A stretch of DNA of 64,000 nt from Utricularia gibba (lineage: Eukaryota; Streptophyta; Magnoliopsida; Lamiales; Lentibulariaceae): positions 868,001 to 932,000 of the forward strand of contig NEEC01000010.1 of assembly GCA_002189035.1 (NCBI GenBank). Reading direction: 5' to 3'. Made by a program: the position numbers and the translations under genes. Of this stretch, positions 22,175 to 32,935 are shown in pieces (positions within the stretch are counted from its first letter, which is position 1; each line of letters starts with the position of its first letter). The notes under the pieces were generated by a model, which saw nothing but the letters and a program-made list of their open reading frames with translations, had not been told where the DNA came from and searched no databases.

Positions 22175-22600
22175 CATTGACCAGATGCTGGAAGAAGCCA
22201 CTATTGTTTCTTAGATGGTTACTTTGATTTCCATCACATACCCGTGGCACATGAGGATCAATCAAAGATTATTTTCGTTTGCCCTTTTGGTAATTTTACT
22301 TACCATAAAATGCCTTTTGGATTATGCAATGCACCAGCAACATTTCAAAGATGCATGGTTAGCATTTTTTAATTGAAAATATTATTGAGATTTTTATGTA
22401 TGACTTCACGGTTTATGGAAATAATTTTGATGAATGTCTTGCTAATTTTTCATTGATTTTGAAGTGTTGTGTTGAGCCTAACCTTGTTTTGAATTATGAG
22501 AAATGTCACTTCATGGTAGTGTTAGTGTATGTGTTTTATAGACAATTAACTCATTGGCAAATTTTATCTTTTGATATTTACTTTGAATTGTGATCAAATT
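22175..22600 (+). pseudogene. Ty3-gypsy reverse transcriptase fragment (Athila/Tat-like)
   Basis: The plus strand reads C-F-L-D-G-Y-F-D-F then H-E-D-Q-S-K-I-I-F-V-C-P-F-G, M-P-F-G-L-C-N-A-P-A-T-F-Q-R-C-M, and after a stop I-F-M-Y-D-F-T-V-Y-G (the catalytic Y/F-x-D-D box, here with the first Asp replaced by Tyr) and L-N-Y-E-K-C-H-F-M-V. These match the fingers/palm of gypsy reverse transcriptases of the Athila/Tat type. Stops and a damaged active site mark it dead. RNase H and integrase were not seen after 22600. Confidence 0.85.
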
Positions 22601-23261
22601 TATATCATTGATAAAATCCTCTACTTGATCTTTGTGCTATAAAAATTATGATGAGATCATAATGTGAGATTCATCAACCATTTATGTTCAAGTTAAAAAC
22701 TCCTTGGTTAGAGTATCTGTGAAATGAGGATATCACAAATACGGATAAGCTAGCACACATTGAGTTTCCTAAACTATTTATGCAATGGTTTCTCACAAAT
22801 GATGTAATGAGATTACTAGAACCTATGTGTTGGTGTCGATTAGAGAATCGATTCTCTGGATGACTCATCTTCGAGATGCTACTATGGGAAGCTAACCAAG
22901 TGTTAGTAGCAAAATCTCGAAGTTATCTTATCTTAACAAAGTTATCTTATCTTAAGCTCGTATTTTCGCTCATTACTAATGTGAATTTAACCATGGCTTG
23001 CCTAGTATGGATGAGTAGGAATGTGATTCATTAAGATTGGAAATAGTTGATTGATCAATAAATGATTCATCACTCATGTTAGCTATGAGATATTATCTCA
23101 AGTAATTGCATCAAAGCCTAACAGTAAATCCTAGATTCAAGGTAATGACACTTAAAGAGTTTGAGTAGGTCATTGATTGTTAGTGCTTAAATGCAATTAT
23201 AAGTTCGATACATCAGAAAGACACACACCCATGTTCTGGTATCAAATGAGATATAAGTATG
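22601..23261. other. Interval without a recognised gene
   Basis: AT-rich sequence between two gypsy fragments of opposite strand. No domain, repeat terminus or RNA gene was recognised. Confidence 0.35.
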
Positions 23262-24600
23262 ATTACACGGGATCTCCCATGTCATCCTCATGTTGCATTG
23301 TCCGTATTTGCTCCAATAAATTCATCCCTACTTGAAGCATAGTTATGCTAGTGGTTGTATCCATGCAAATCTTCATCCTTGCCAATTCAATTGCGAAGTC
23401 TTCATGCACCACCACTCGGCATAGAGCATCCGCCATGACATTAGTATTGCTAGGGTTGTAATTTACCTCCAATTCAAAATCCTTAATCAGGTCTAACCAT
23501 CACCTTTACCGCAGGTTGAGCTCCTTCTGGGTAAACATGGACTTCAAGCTTTGATGATCCATAAACATCTTGCACCATGCTCCATACAAATAATGTCGCC
23601 ATACCTTCAATGCGTGCATGACCACAGCTAGCTCCTGATTGTTCATGGGATAATTCCTCTTGTGCAGCTTAAGTCATCGTGAGGCAAAGGCAATCAGATG
23701 TCCATCCTGCATTAATACCATGCCTAGACCCATACCACAAGCATCCGTATATACCGTGTAGTCCTTGCCTGACCATGGTAAGCGTAGAATAGGCAAGGTG
23801 GTGAGTTATTCCTTGAGTTGGTCGAATGAGCCTTGGCACTGCCCCGTCCATTCAAACTTGGCTTCCTTCCTTGTGAGGCTTCTTAGTAGTGTGGCGATTT
23901 TGGAATAGTCTTGTATAAACCGCTGATAGTATCCAGCCATTTCGAGGAAGCTTCGTACTTTGCCTGGATTTGCGGAACTGCCCATTGAACCACAACCTCA
24001 ACCTTATTTGGGTCGACCTCCACCCCTTTTCCGTTTGTAACGTCTCCTAGGAAGGAGATACTTTCCAAGTAGAACTCGCACTTGCTCATCTTTCCATATA
24101 GCTTTTTCTCACACATGCATTGCAATACCATCCTCAGGTGTTCATGGTGCGTCTCGATTTCAGGCGAGTATATCAGAATATCATCGATGAACTCGTAATG
24201 CCCATAGCATGTCCAAACACACGGTCTTCACAATATCCTCTTCCTTTATTTTCAGTTTGTGATACCCCGATCTTAAGTCTATCTTCGAGAATACTATTGT
24301 CTCACTTAGTTGCTCAAATAAGTCATCGATTTGGGATGGAGGGTACTTGTTCTTAACGGTGATCTTGTTGAGTACCATGCAATCTGTGCATAATCTCATT
24401 CTTCCATCCTTCTTCCGCATGAATAATACCGATGCACCCCAAAGAGAGTGACTAGGCCTGATGAATCCCTTTTCCTTCGGTACGTCTAGTTGCTTCCTAA
24501 GTTCCTTTACCTCGGTAGGGGCTAGGTGATAGGGTGCCTTGTAGATCGGTGCGGATCTGTCTACCAGTTCTATCCTAAAATCCAGCTCCCAGTTTGGCAT
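23262..24600 (-). pseudogene. Gypsy reverse transcriptase and RNase H
   Basis: Open run 24600-24181 begins near [10 protein letters not shown] and has [14 protein letters not shown] and K-I-D-L-R-S-G-Y-H (the first catalytic Asp). The part holding the second catalytic box is out of frame at about 24185-24160. From 24131 come C-E-F-Y-L-E-S-I-S-F-L-G-D-V and the connection domain; RNase H continues to V-N-Y-N-P-S-N-T-N-V-M-A-D-A-L near 23400-23470, with several stops. It ends in M-G-D-P-V at 23262. Confidence 0.85.
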
Positions 24601-24664
24601 ATTCCCTGGTAGTTAATCCGGAAATATGTCCCTATACTTGTTCAATAAACCCCTGATTCATCCA

Positions 24665-25384
24665 TCAGTCCCTGTTGGTGCGTCGACAACGTAAGGTAAC
24701 ACATACTAATCCCATTTGAGGCGTCATCCCTGTCTCGGCACATGCCCGTGCTTGCCTCATAATTCCATTGTGTCCACCCTTGTCTCGCCACTCGATAGAT
24801 CTCGTGCAGCATCCAATACACACGGAGTGTGCACTTAGCCAGTCCATCCCGAGTATGACATCAAACTCCACCATGTCCAGTAGTCTCAAATCTGCCTTGG
24901 TGGTTGATTCTCCTATACTCAATACAACCCCTGCACACAGTCCTGTTACGGCAAGCACACCCCCACCTGGAGTTCGTTCCCGGTACTTGGTGTCTCGTAA
25001 CTCCCGTAGCCCCACCCGTTTCCGTGCATGCTCTTGAGATGAATGAGTGTGTGGCACCTGTAATGGTGTTTGCGTCTTGCTCCTAGAGAGATTGAATACT
25101 TGTGGCTGGCCCGTGCCCGTGATGCAAGGCATGGCCGGGGCACCCTATCTTTCTGCTCCACCCATCTTCTTCAGACACTCTGGTGCAAGGTGTCCTTTCT
25201 CTCCATAGTGGAAGCATCCGCCCGTTAATAGGCAGCACTTTCTCGAATGCACTCTTCCACATGTTGCGCACAATGCACGCTTCGCGACATTTGGTTCGAT
25301 CGCACCTGGGTTTGCCTTGCGAGTTCCATCCATGTTCCTCTTTCCTAGCACCAAATCCCTCCTCTGTAATTCCATTTCCACCAT
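24665..25384 (-). pseudogene. Gypsy gag C-terminus and protease
   Basis: The run 25384-25145 has C-A-T-C-G-R-V-H-S-R-K-C and C-F-H-Y-G-E-K-G-H-L-A-P-E-C, a knuckle pair in which the second Cys of the last knuckle is Tyr. The protease region in a different frame includes G-V-V-L-S-I and, 3' of it, F-D-V-I-L-G-M-D-W-L-S, the standard gypsy protease end. At least two frameshifts separate the parts. Confidence 0.82.
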
Positions 25385-25674
25385 AATTGTCGTTACGACC
25401 AGTCCGCCAGTCGATGTTGTTAGGGTTTCGGGGTTTGATGTATTTCAGTTTACTTATATTATAATTCTCAGTAAAATGTGATATAATTGATTTTACTGGT
25501 AATTAAAAGAGATATAAAAATTATCTCACGAATATAAAACTTTGTAAGTAAACTAGATATTTCTCATGGAATGGAGAGAAAAAATATAACTTATTAATGA
25601 TTAATGGAAAAAATACTGTAAATTAATGTGTTTTACACTATGTGTTGATTAATTCCTCTTCTCTCCCTTTTGCA

Positions 25675-25850
25675 ATGGAAAATCAAGATGAAGAACATCG
25701 CCAATCGAGCGAGCCGGAAGGTGACGTTCACGAAGGACCACCAGTGACTTTTCAAGAAAGCCGTGGAATGCAGCCTTCTCTGCAACACCAAGACAACCAT
25801 GAACCATCTATGCCAAGTCGCCTATCAGGAAGGTCTTCAAATTGAAGACC
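25675..25850 (+). pseudogene. MADS-box fragment 2 (left palindrome arm)
   Basis: One base out of the ATG frame (ATG at 25675) the reading is K-I-K-M-K-N-I-A-N-R-A-S-R-K-V-T-F-T-K, then D-H-Q, a stop, L-F-K-K-A-V-E-C-S-L-L-C-N-T. This is the DNA-binding helix and following strand of a MADS domain (usual form N-R-A-S-R-Q-V-T-F-T-K-R-R-x-G-L-F-K-K-A). The two Arg after T-K are changed, and a stop interrupts the domain. The ATG-started open frame 25675-25845 is a shadow in another frame. Confidence 0.8.
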
Positions 25851-26037
25851 TTCCCGCTAGAGGACTTGGCGTAGATGGTGATCCCGGTGCCGTAGAGAAT
25901 GCTACATTTTCGTGGCTTTCTTGAAAAGTCCCAGGTGATGCTTCGTGAACGTCACCTGCTGCGATCGATAGGCGATTTTACTCATCTCTATTTTGCATCG
26001 CCCAAGTAGTATTCTTTTTTTGAAGGTGGGAATCCAT
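25842..26037 (-). pseudogene. MADS-box fragment 3 (right palindrome arm), best preserved
   Basis: After an out-of-frame ATG at 26037 the minus strand reads G-R-C-K-I-E-M-S-K-I-A-Y-R-S-Q-Q-V-T-F-T-K (from 26003), then H-H-L-G-L-F-K-K-A-T, a frame change, E-C-S-I-L-Y-G-T-G-I-T-I-Y-A-K-S-S-S-G-K-V-F down to about 25845. That is nearly a full ~60-residue MADS box, including the S-S-x-G-K-x-F strand end. K-R-R is H-H here, so DNA binding would be lost. Resembles type I M-alpha (AGL62-like) proteins most. Confidence 0.82.
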
Positions 26038-26206
26038 TGCAAAAGGGAGGGAAAAGGAACTAATCAACTCATATCATTAATAAGTTATATTTTCTCCCTT
26101 AATTCCATTACAATGTTTTAAGTTCGTGAGATAATTTCTGTATCTCCTTTAATTACCAATAAAATACGTTATATCACCATTTATTATGAATTATAATACT
26201 AGTAAC

Positions 26207-26965
26207 CCGACTTACGTAAAACCATTAACACCAACTCAATCCGTCTCCTCATATGTGCATATCCCACGCTCGTATGTGATTTCACAACCTGTTTTCACTG
26301 CACGGGCATGGGTTATGCATAAACAACGTTCGTGTGGCTTTTTGTAAGTGATACGACAATGTTCACATAAAAAACAACAATAATGTTTTATTTTTAACAT
26401 CACTGGTGTGAAGTTAATACACACGTTGGTTACACCTAACTCACCTTGGTAGTTTCATATTAGTTAAAAATAATTTAAACCCTTCGAGCTAAATCAGCAC
26501 GTAAGATCGAGCGCTGTGGGATTTTTTTTCCCGCAATTAATAACACGTAATTTATTCATTCGATTCAAATGCACCGTAAATATCGATCGCTACAGTCATA
26601 TTGTTCTTCCATTTACCGTTATCCAATCGATCCATACCCCCCGGTATTGTCGAAGGGTAACTACGGTTCCTCCAATCGATCCTTTTAGTTTAGTAACCTC
26701 GACCACACGCATGGATGCAATTGAGAAAATTCGCTTTGAAATACCAAATCCCACGGGAATACAGTCTTGAGATTGCGTCCAGTGGCAGGCACTGAGTTAA
26801 ATCTTAGATATGATATGACTATTTTTTATTTGATTTATATTTTACTTGATGTAAAATGAATACAATACTTCTTTGAATAAAAATTTTTATTTTTCAAATA
26901 CAATTGGTATGAAAAATATTAATAATGTTGAGTAGATCGGTGATATACCGTTTTCCCACATCGAA
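26207..26965 (-). repeat. Family-A dispersed repeat, copy A3 (outer part)
   Basis: Inverted counterpart of 5420-6245: shared blocks in reversed order include CATATCCCACGCTCGTATG near 26260, AACAACAATAATGTTTTATT near 26380, GCGCTGTGGGATTTTTT at about 26510, the CACGCATGGATGCAATTGAG block at 26705 and the TTTACTTGATGTAAAATGAA block at 26843. It ends with GGTGATATACCGTTTTCCCA near 26940, the subterminal word of the A-type ends at 62840 and 63440. Confidence 0.75.
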
Positions 26966-27129
26966 AGCGACGTGTGGCTAATCCTATAAGGGGTAACCGT
27001 GGATTGTAGGGTTTACTTTAATTTATTTTAATTGTTTTATAAATTAATTTACTTCATTTCTAATACCCATAACTATTTTAATTACCATTAAAATACATCA
27101 AATAAAATAAATTTATCTATTTAAATAAC

Positions 27130-28330
27130 TTATGGTGATTCTGCAAGTTCACAGAAACCGTCGAAGTAATAAAATAATATCGTATTCATAAGGAATTGTT
27201 ATTGAAATTTTCTTTTCAAAATAAAGAGTTAAAAAGATTGGAAACAAAAGAAAGATTTGGTTTTTGAAGACAATAAGAAAAGTGGACTTGGATCTAAGAT
27301 CCACCTTACTTGAAACTCACCTTTGCGTGTGTGCAAACCTTGAAGACTAACCTGTTTGCGCAAGCTTTAAGGGTATTATGCTAAAGTAGTGCTACTCGGT
27401 GACCGTTTTAGCACCGTCCCTTGTTTTGTGAAATTATGGAATCAACCACGCCACAAGAGCCATTTCACCTCTTGTGATAACCCATGTTTTCCCTACACCC
27501 AAATCTAACCTCACATCTCACACCTCGCAGACAGATTAGACAGAATGTGCCTTACCAACGATGTCCGATTGAGCCCTTCTCCTTAGGTGCTTGAGGCTAA
27601 CTTTTGATTCTCCCACACTCCCTTAGGGTTATATGGTACTAAAGATCACGTTGGTAAAGAAAACGTTACGAAAAAAAGAATCAAACTTCAAATTAAATGC
27701 TGAAAAACATAGTAAGACAGTCACACGCGCAGAACTTGCACAAGCAATGCTTCACTGCAGATCCTCAGCTGCAAGCGCTCACACGCGCATGCTTGACTTT
27801 AAACAACAAAAGTTGATGAAAAACGAAAGGAAAGGAATCCAAAACATGCTAGACTCGACTCTAAACCCTAGATTGACTCTCTGGTCGTCCACCACTTGAC
27901 TCTCCTTTAGGTCTTTGCGTTTGGATTTTTATATAATGGTGGGGGTTTGTCGGGCTTTCTTGATGGGCTCATATCAAATCTTCTATCCGAATCTTTTAAG
28001 ATTTGATACAAATCTTCTAGGATAAGACCAACTTTTCTAAGATAAGATGCGAATCTTATCTTATCCGAGAATCTTTGACCGAGTCTTTATCCGGATAAAC
28101 CAAATCTTAGCCTTCATCAAAGTAGCTCGAAAATCCTCCAAATTATGCCAAAATTATCTTGAAAAATCACAAAACGTACTTTCCTTCCAAAAAGATCAAA
28201 GTGGTATGAAAGATATAAAATTCTTCTAACAACATAAGGAAAGTGGGATAAAAAGAATGCAAAATCTATCTAAGTGTATTCTAAAAAGCACAAATATAAG
28301 TGACACAAAATCACTTATCTATAACACATT
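27130..28330. repeat. LTR-like or untranslated retroelement DNA, class uncertain
   Basis: A 1.2-kb stretch without coding homology, with repeated AATCTT(C/A)T-ATCC words at 27980-28080. The part at about 28150-28325 (CACAAAACGTACTTTCCTTC, AAAAAGATCAAA, GACACAAAATCA) matches, inverted and diverged, 29800-29945. This pattern suits the ends of two members of one LTR family in opposite orientation. Confidence 0.4.
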
Positions 28331-28734
28331 ACCCCTGGGTTATTTTAATCACCCACGTTAACCATGTCCAAATGCAGTACATTCAAAGTGTATAGTGTTT
28401 ACCTTTTCTTATTTTTCTTAATTTGTTATTGTATTTTATATTGACAAGATTTTTTTTTCCATTTATTCGTTTTTCAAATAAGTGGAAGTGTGACATATGA
28501 AATGAATTGTATAGATTTTTTTTTATCACATTCATATCTCATATTAATTTTATTGGTGATTTTTTTTAAAGATTAGGAACCAAATATAAAATTGGGGGTG
28601 GGCACTGGGCACAGAGCAGGGAAAGCAGTGCACGCTGCGACTGCGACGCAGTGCAATTTAATTATCATGGATATTAATGGAGACTGAGAGCACCCATTCC
28701 TCGTCCTCCCGCATTCATCGTGGTGCGGGTAAGT
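28331..28734. other. Interval without a recognised gene
   Basis: AT-rich, with one GC-rich island around 28600-28660 beginning GGGGGTGGGCACTGGGCAC. No coding signal or clear repeat partner was found. Confidence 0.35.
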
Positions 28735-29035
28735 AACATGGTTATGAGTGCATCTTTCCCTCGTCCAATGGGGGTTACACGTAAGTCGGCCCAGTAATGT
28801 TATAATTCACGAGTTGGACCCCTGCCGAGCTATTTATAAAATCTTGACTCGCCGTATACGGGTTGACGGATTATGACTCTCAACTCGTCCCAAATAAGCA
28901 TAATAAAAATTTATAACTATGTATGTGTATGCAGTGCCCGGTAATTAGACAAACCATCTTAAAGAATTTTATATCCATTTTGTTAAACACAATGAATTTA
29001 AAATACGTTTGGGATATTCAGACTTAAGAATTTAA
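28735..29035 (+). repeat. Repeat C, copy 1
   Basis: ACATGGTTATG-GTGCATCTTTCCC, TGCCGAGCTATTTAT, ATTATGA(C)TCTCAACTC and GGTAATTAGACAAACCATC recur in the same order and orientation at 61140-61485. Non-coding; class unknown. Confidence 0.65.
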
Positions 29036-29102
29036 TTTCCAACATGAACGGTGAGAAGCAAATACACCAGTTGGTTATGCCTAAGCCACGTGTGTAGATT
29101 CG

Positions 29103-29790
29103 TGTAGAGGTGGGTTTGGTTCGAACCGAAACCGTCGGCTCCGGTTCGAAACGAAACCGTGGGTTCCGGTTCAATTCCATGAAATCAATGTCCGTACGGT
29201 TTCGATTCGGTAAGACATAATTGGAACTGTGGAATTGATGGTTCCGAATCGTGAACCGTACGGTTTGAATTAAAAAATTTAAAAAATTAAATGAATATAC
29301 ATGGTTTCATACATTTTTCACGAGGAGAGTGGGTGTCTAGAAAATCTTATTAAACACCTCTTTCCAGACACACTCATCAGAAATATGGGTGCCTGAAAAA
29401 TGGTTTCAAGCGCCCTCACAAAGACTTACATGAGCAGATGTGGGTTGGTCGAGGAATGGATTCTTCCTAGACACCCACGAGCCAATGCGGGTGTCTGAAA
29501 AAATATTTCCATTATCTATAAAAATAAATAATATTTTGATTTTAATTTGAAAAATGCACAATATTTACAAAAGTCACAAATTAAATTTTATATGATTTTT
29601 AATGTTATTGTATTTGTTTCAAAAAATTTAATTTTATCAAATGTATATTAAAATGTTAATAATTTAATTATTTTAATCATTTATTTTATTCATTTTTACA
29701 AATTATATTTATTTTAATTATATTTTATTAGAGTATTTGATTAAATAATTTAAATTAAGGTATTTTATAAATTAATATAGTATATTATGA
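29103..29790 (+). repeat. Family-B dispersed repeat, copy B2
   Basis: Starts TAGAGGTGGGTTTGG; shares with 12672-13450 the order GGTTCC-rich block, GTCCGTACGGTTTCGATTC, GTGAACCGTACGGTTTGAAT, ATGGTTTCA, GGGTGTCT words and the AT-rich tail ending near TATTTTATTAGAGTATTTGA. Both copies are in direct orientation about 16.4 kb apart. Confidence 0.7.
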
Positions 29791-30470
29791 TACATGATTT
29801 TGTGTCGTTTCAAAACATGTTCTTTCACTATTCTTGAGTGTTGTTTTTACTTATATTAGACCCCACTTTTTCATTATTCTCAATTGATTTTGCATCTTTT
29901 ACACTAATTTGATCTTTTTGGAGAGAAAGTGTATTTTGTGAATTTTTAGGATACTTTTAGATCAATTTGAGGAGAAATCAAGACTCACCAAATTATGGAC
30001 TTAATGGGCCACGAATCTCAATCCAAGACTCAGTCAAACGATGAACATTTGGTTCAAGATAGAGATATGAAGAAGATCTTTGAAGATTTATCCAATGGTT
30101 GAGAACGTGGGGTATTTATAGGAGATTTATCCAAGGGAATTCGTGGATAAGTTCATGGCTTCAATTCCAAATTAATTGCTGTTGTAGGAAAAGTAATGCA
30201 GTGCCCTCGGTAAGTATGATCGGGTGACTCATACTCTCCAATAGTCTTCTCTAAAATGTTTACAAGCTACTGATTTTTTGGTGGGTTGTCAGCCACCATC
30301 GCTATGCCTCTCAACTTAGCCTTTTCCTGATGTTGTTTGCACTTCTTTCTTAGTAATTTTGCTGTCCTCTTGATCCTCAAATCTAGGGGTTCAAGTGAAC
30401 CTACAGCAGAACATAAATGCATTAACAACATAGAAATTAACAAACACCATTCCCGGCAATGATGCCATTT
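29791..30470 (-). other. Untranslated leader of a gypsy element plus LTR-like DNA
   Basis: 30450-30470 read on the minus strand is AAATGGCATCATTGCCGGG, close to the primer-binding and leader motif TGGCGCCGTTGCCGGG common directly after the 5' LTR of plant Athila/Tat gypsy elements. It is followed by about 280 bp with no coding homology. 29800-29945 resembles 28150-28325 inverted. The gag and pol expected further left are missing. Confidence 0.55.
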
Positions 30471-31579
30471 TGATGAACGTTGGAATGTGTTTGCTAAATG
30501 TCACGGTCTAACACATTCAACTCATCAAAAGAAATTTATAAACCTAGCTATTCTACTACACAAATCATAGGAATTAATGTAGTGTGGTAAGTAAGAGTCG
30601 AATCCACAGGGAATGGTTGCAATTTCCTGAAGCCCTTTACATTTACTGAAAATAGGGGGTTTCTACGCATAAGACATAAAATAACAACAGTTGAGATGAA
30701 TAAGTTGTAGGGATGAAGAAGCACAAAAATTAACATGAATGTGCAGAAAACATAAAGTGAAAGTGACTTGGCTGAGTTTTACATTAGGATCTCACTCTTG
30801 TGTCATTCAAGAGAGCCATAGGCTTAAGCTCAATTTTAACACACTTAAAAACAGGGCAGAGGGTGCAGTAAACATGTTGAAACTTAAAACCAAACATGAA
30901 GAGCTTAAACATAAACAAGTTCATAAGCTAAGATAGAGTTCAACAAGAGATTTTTCGTTCACAACAAAGCATCAGAAACATAACAGAAAGCATAAACGCA
31001 GAAAGTAACGATGGCAAGTTCAACAACAAAAATGAAGTGCAGAAAATGAAAATAAAAGTATCAGGCTGCTTTTCTGGGTGTAGATTCGGTCTAAAAAACG
31101 CAGATATGAGGCTGATTGGAGCTGTTCGCCGGAGAAACATAGTTCTCCTTTCTCACGCTCCTCACTATTCTCTCTCTTCTTCCTCTTTCCTTTTCCCGTT
31201 CAAAGTAAGAGTATTTCCATCTTTTTCATGTGCTTTTAGAAGGAACATCTTTGCTCCACATCTTATCTTTTCAAAAAAAAGCTGCTTTCGGTGAAAAGTG
31301 GATTTTCTCAACTTTTCTACTCCTTTTGACTTGTCAACATGAAAAATGTGATGTCGATAATAACTCTTACCTTGTTAAGACTTAAACACAGACTAAAGGA
31401 AAAAATGAAAGTTTAAGGCTCAATTGTTGTCAATTGGGCTCGCTTTTACCATAAACACATTTCAACAAACTAAATACACAAAAGGATACAATTTAGCACA
31501 TTAAACAATATTTAACTCTACAAAACACACCTAAAAATACATATAAAAACACAATAAAAATAGTGTTATCAAATTAACA
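30471..31579 (-). repeat. Ty3-gypsy LTR (1.1 kb), copy 1
   Basis: On the minus strand the segment begins TGTTAATTTGATAACAC and ends CCAACGTTCATCA, so it has TG...CA ends and is followed directly by a gypsy-type primer site. A second copy in the same orientation is at 61676-62758. The polypyrimidine CTCTCTCTTCTTCCTCTTTC at about 31165-31190 is present in both. No coding sequence is expected in an LTR; the open frames here are small and not conserved in type. Confidence 0.75.
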
Positions 31580-31838
31580 CGTAAGGTTCTCACAAAAATT
31601 AATATCATCGACATCACTTTTTTGCGAAACTAAAAATTTAGTAATTAACCAAGTCGAACAACGAGGAAGGTACCGATTGAGCACTATCTTGTTGTGTGTA
31701 GCTCAAGGTGTACACATGTTGGTTAAGCCTAACCTACATGAGCAGTTTTGAATTTTATTTTTTAAAAAATTAATCCATTCCATTTGTATCAACAAGGAAG
31801 ATTGGGCATTGTAGGATTTTTTTCAACGAGTAAAACCA
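31580..31838 (-). repeat. Family-A fragment, left part of copy A5
   Basis: Near 31780-31838 the words CAACAAGGAAGATTGGGCATT and GTAGGATTTTTTTCAACGAG match the GATCGAGCGCTGTGGGATTTTTT region of other A copies. The copy resumes at about 32936 after the hAT insertion. 31580-31770 shows no recognised feature. Confidence 0.5.
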
Positions 31839-32935
31839 GTGTGATTGATTTAATTCATTCTTATCTCCAGCCGACATATAAAGGATTTTCTAGGAAAAAA
31901 ATTGCTTTGATCGAGTTTAATATTTTTAAGCAAAAGTTGATTTCTGACTTTGATTCTTTGTCATGTAAGTTTGCTAACATGTGATATTTGGACCGGAGTC
32001 AATAATGAGAGCTTCATTGTTGTCACTTGTTCTTGGATTGATAATGAGTGGTATTTACAGAAAAAGATTTTAGCTTTCAAGCAATGAGAGCTTCCACATT
32101 CAGGTTCATCCATCTATAAGGTAAATTTGAATATTTGACGTGAATTTAAATTTTCTTCTCGAAATTTTTTAATTTCCTCAGATAATGCTTTAGTTAACAA
32201 TAATGCTATCTCTCTTTTGAAAGTAAGTTGTTTACCAATTTTGGATGGAATTTTTTTTCCATAATAGATGTATATGTCATATTTTCAATTTATGCATGCA
32301 AGACTGTTTGAATATTATGGATTATATTATTAAAACTTTTCGTGATATTGTTTTGCATCTTAGGCGCTCAGGTATTAGGAGAAATGAAATGAAACATTTA
32401 TGTTTGGAGCATAATTTACCTTTTAAATGTTTTTAACTTGATTGTAAGACTAGGTAGAATTCAACCTATGATATGTTGGCAATGTTGATTAGTTACAAGA
32501 TTCCTTTGATTCAATTTCAGAAGAAGAATATGAAGAAGGCGAATAGTATGAGGTAATAGGAGTTTGTGGTTATGTTTTGATTTTTATTTTCAAAGATTTG
32601 TATTATGGTAATTCTCTATCAAAAAGTGAGGGTAAATTAATAAAATGAGAGGCATAGTCCTCTTTTATATATTTTATAAAAATATTAATTTTATAATTAT
32701 TGCAATTTGAAACTAAAAATATGAACTAAAAAAATACATTTTTTTTAAAATATTGGATCGTCCATCGTGAACCTATTGATTGATATTCGGGCCATGGGTT
32801 GAGCCGGGTTTAATTAAAACCCATCCGACCCACATATAGGTCCAAACTAAATTTTGACCCGGAGGTTAGACCCGTTGGGCTGACAAACCCGCGGCGCCTG
32901 GCCCACAACCCGTTGGGCCCACCCCGTGCCCACCG
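31839..32935 (+). mobile_element. hAT-family DNA transposon remnant
   Basis: The plus strand has broken homology to plant hAT (Ac/Tam3-type) transposases: W-I-D-N-E-W-Y-L-Q-K-K-I-L-A-F (about 32035-32080) with L-P-H-S-G-S-S-I-Y following a stop, then C-I-C-H-I-F-N-L-C-M-Q-D (about 32260-32300), R-D-I-V-L-H-L-R-R-S-G-I-R-R, and a diverged T-R-x-N-S-T-Y-D-M-L motif (about 32445-32475). The right end reads, inverted, TAGCGGTGGGCACGGGGTGG, a typical hAT terminus with many GGGCC words. No matching left end was seen, so the left side is truncated or diverged. Confidence 0.75.
31870..32560 (+). pseudogene. hAT transposase, degenerate
   Basis: Only the middle of the protein (RNase H-like core surroundings up to the R-W-N-S-T-Y region) is legible, with at least three stops and several frame changes. 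The C-terminal hATC dimerisation domain was not recognised. It is the only hAT coding remnant in the window. Confidence 0.7.

Larger units (their letters stand above)
23262..25400 (-). mobile_element. Ty3-gypsy gag-pol fragment, minus strand
   Basis: In minus-strand order: gag zinc knuckles (25384-25145), protease (about 25040-24760), reverse transcriptase (24600-23880) and RNase H (about 23880-23262). Integrase and both LTRs are absent, so both ends are truncated. The right end abuts the palindromic repeat at about 25436. Order PR-RT-RH and the chromovirus-like RT set this apart from the Athila/Tat-like piece at 22175-22600. Confidence 0.88.
25449..26206. repeat. Large palindrome (foldback), arms about 390 and 365 bp
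   Basis: The centre is at 25841: GGAAGGTCTTCAA before it and TTGAAGACCTTCC after it are exact reverse complements. Going outward, both arms carry a MADS-box fragment, an ATTGCAAAAGGGAGGG-type word, AATATAACTTATTAATGAT-type DNA, GAGATAATTT/AAATTATCTC blocks and TATTATAATTC. Identity between arms is visibly imperfect. The right arm continues outward as family A to about 26965, while the left arm ends at the gypsy fragment. Confidence 0.85.

Noticed and set aside
23262-25400. Gypsy pieces 22175-22600 and 23262-25400 as one inverted element
   Set aside because: They are on opposite strands and the reverse transcriptase types differ, so they are two insertions.
25675-25845. ATG-started plus-strand ORF beginning M-E-N-Q-D-E-E-H
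   Set aside because: It is one base out of the frame that shows MADS-box residues; the protein itself resembles nothing.
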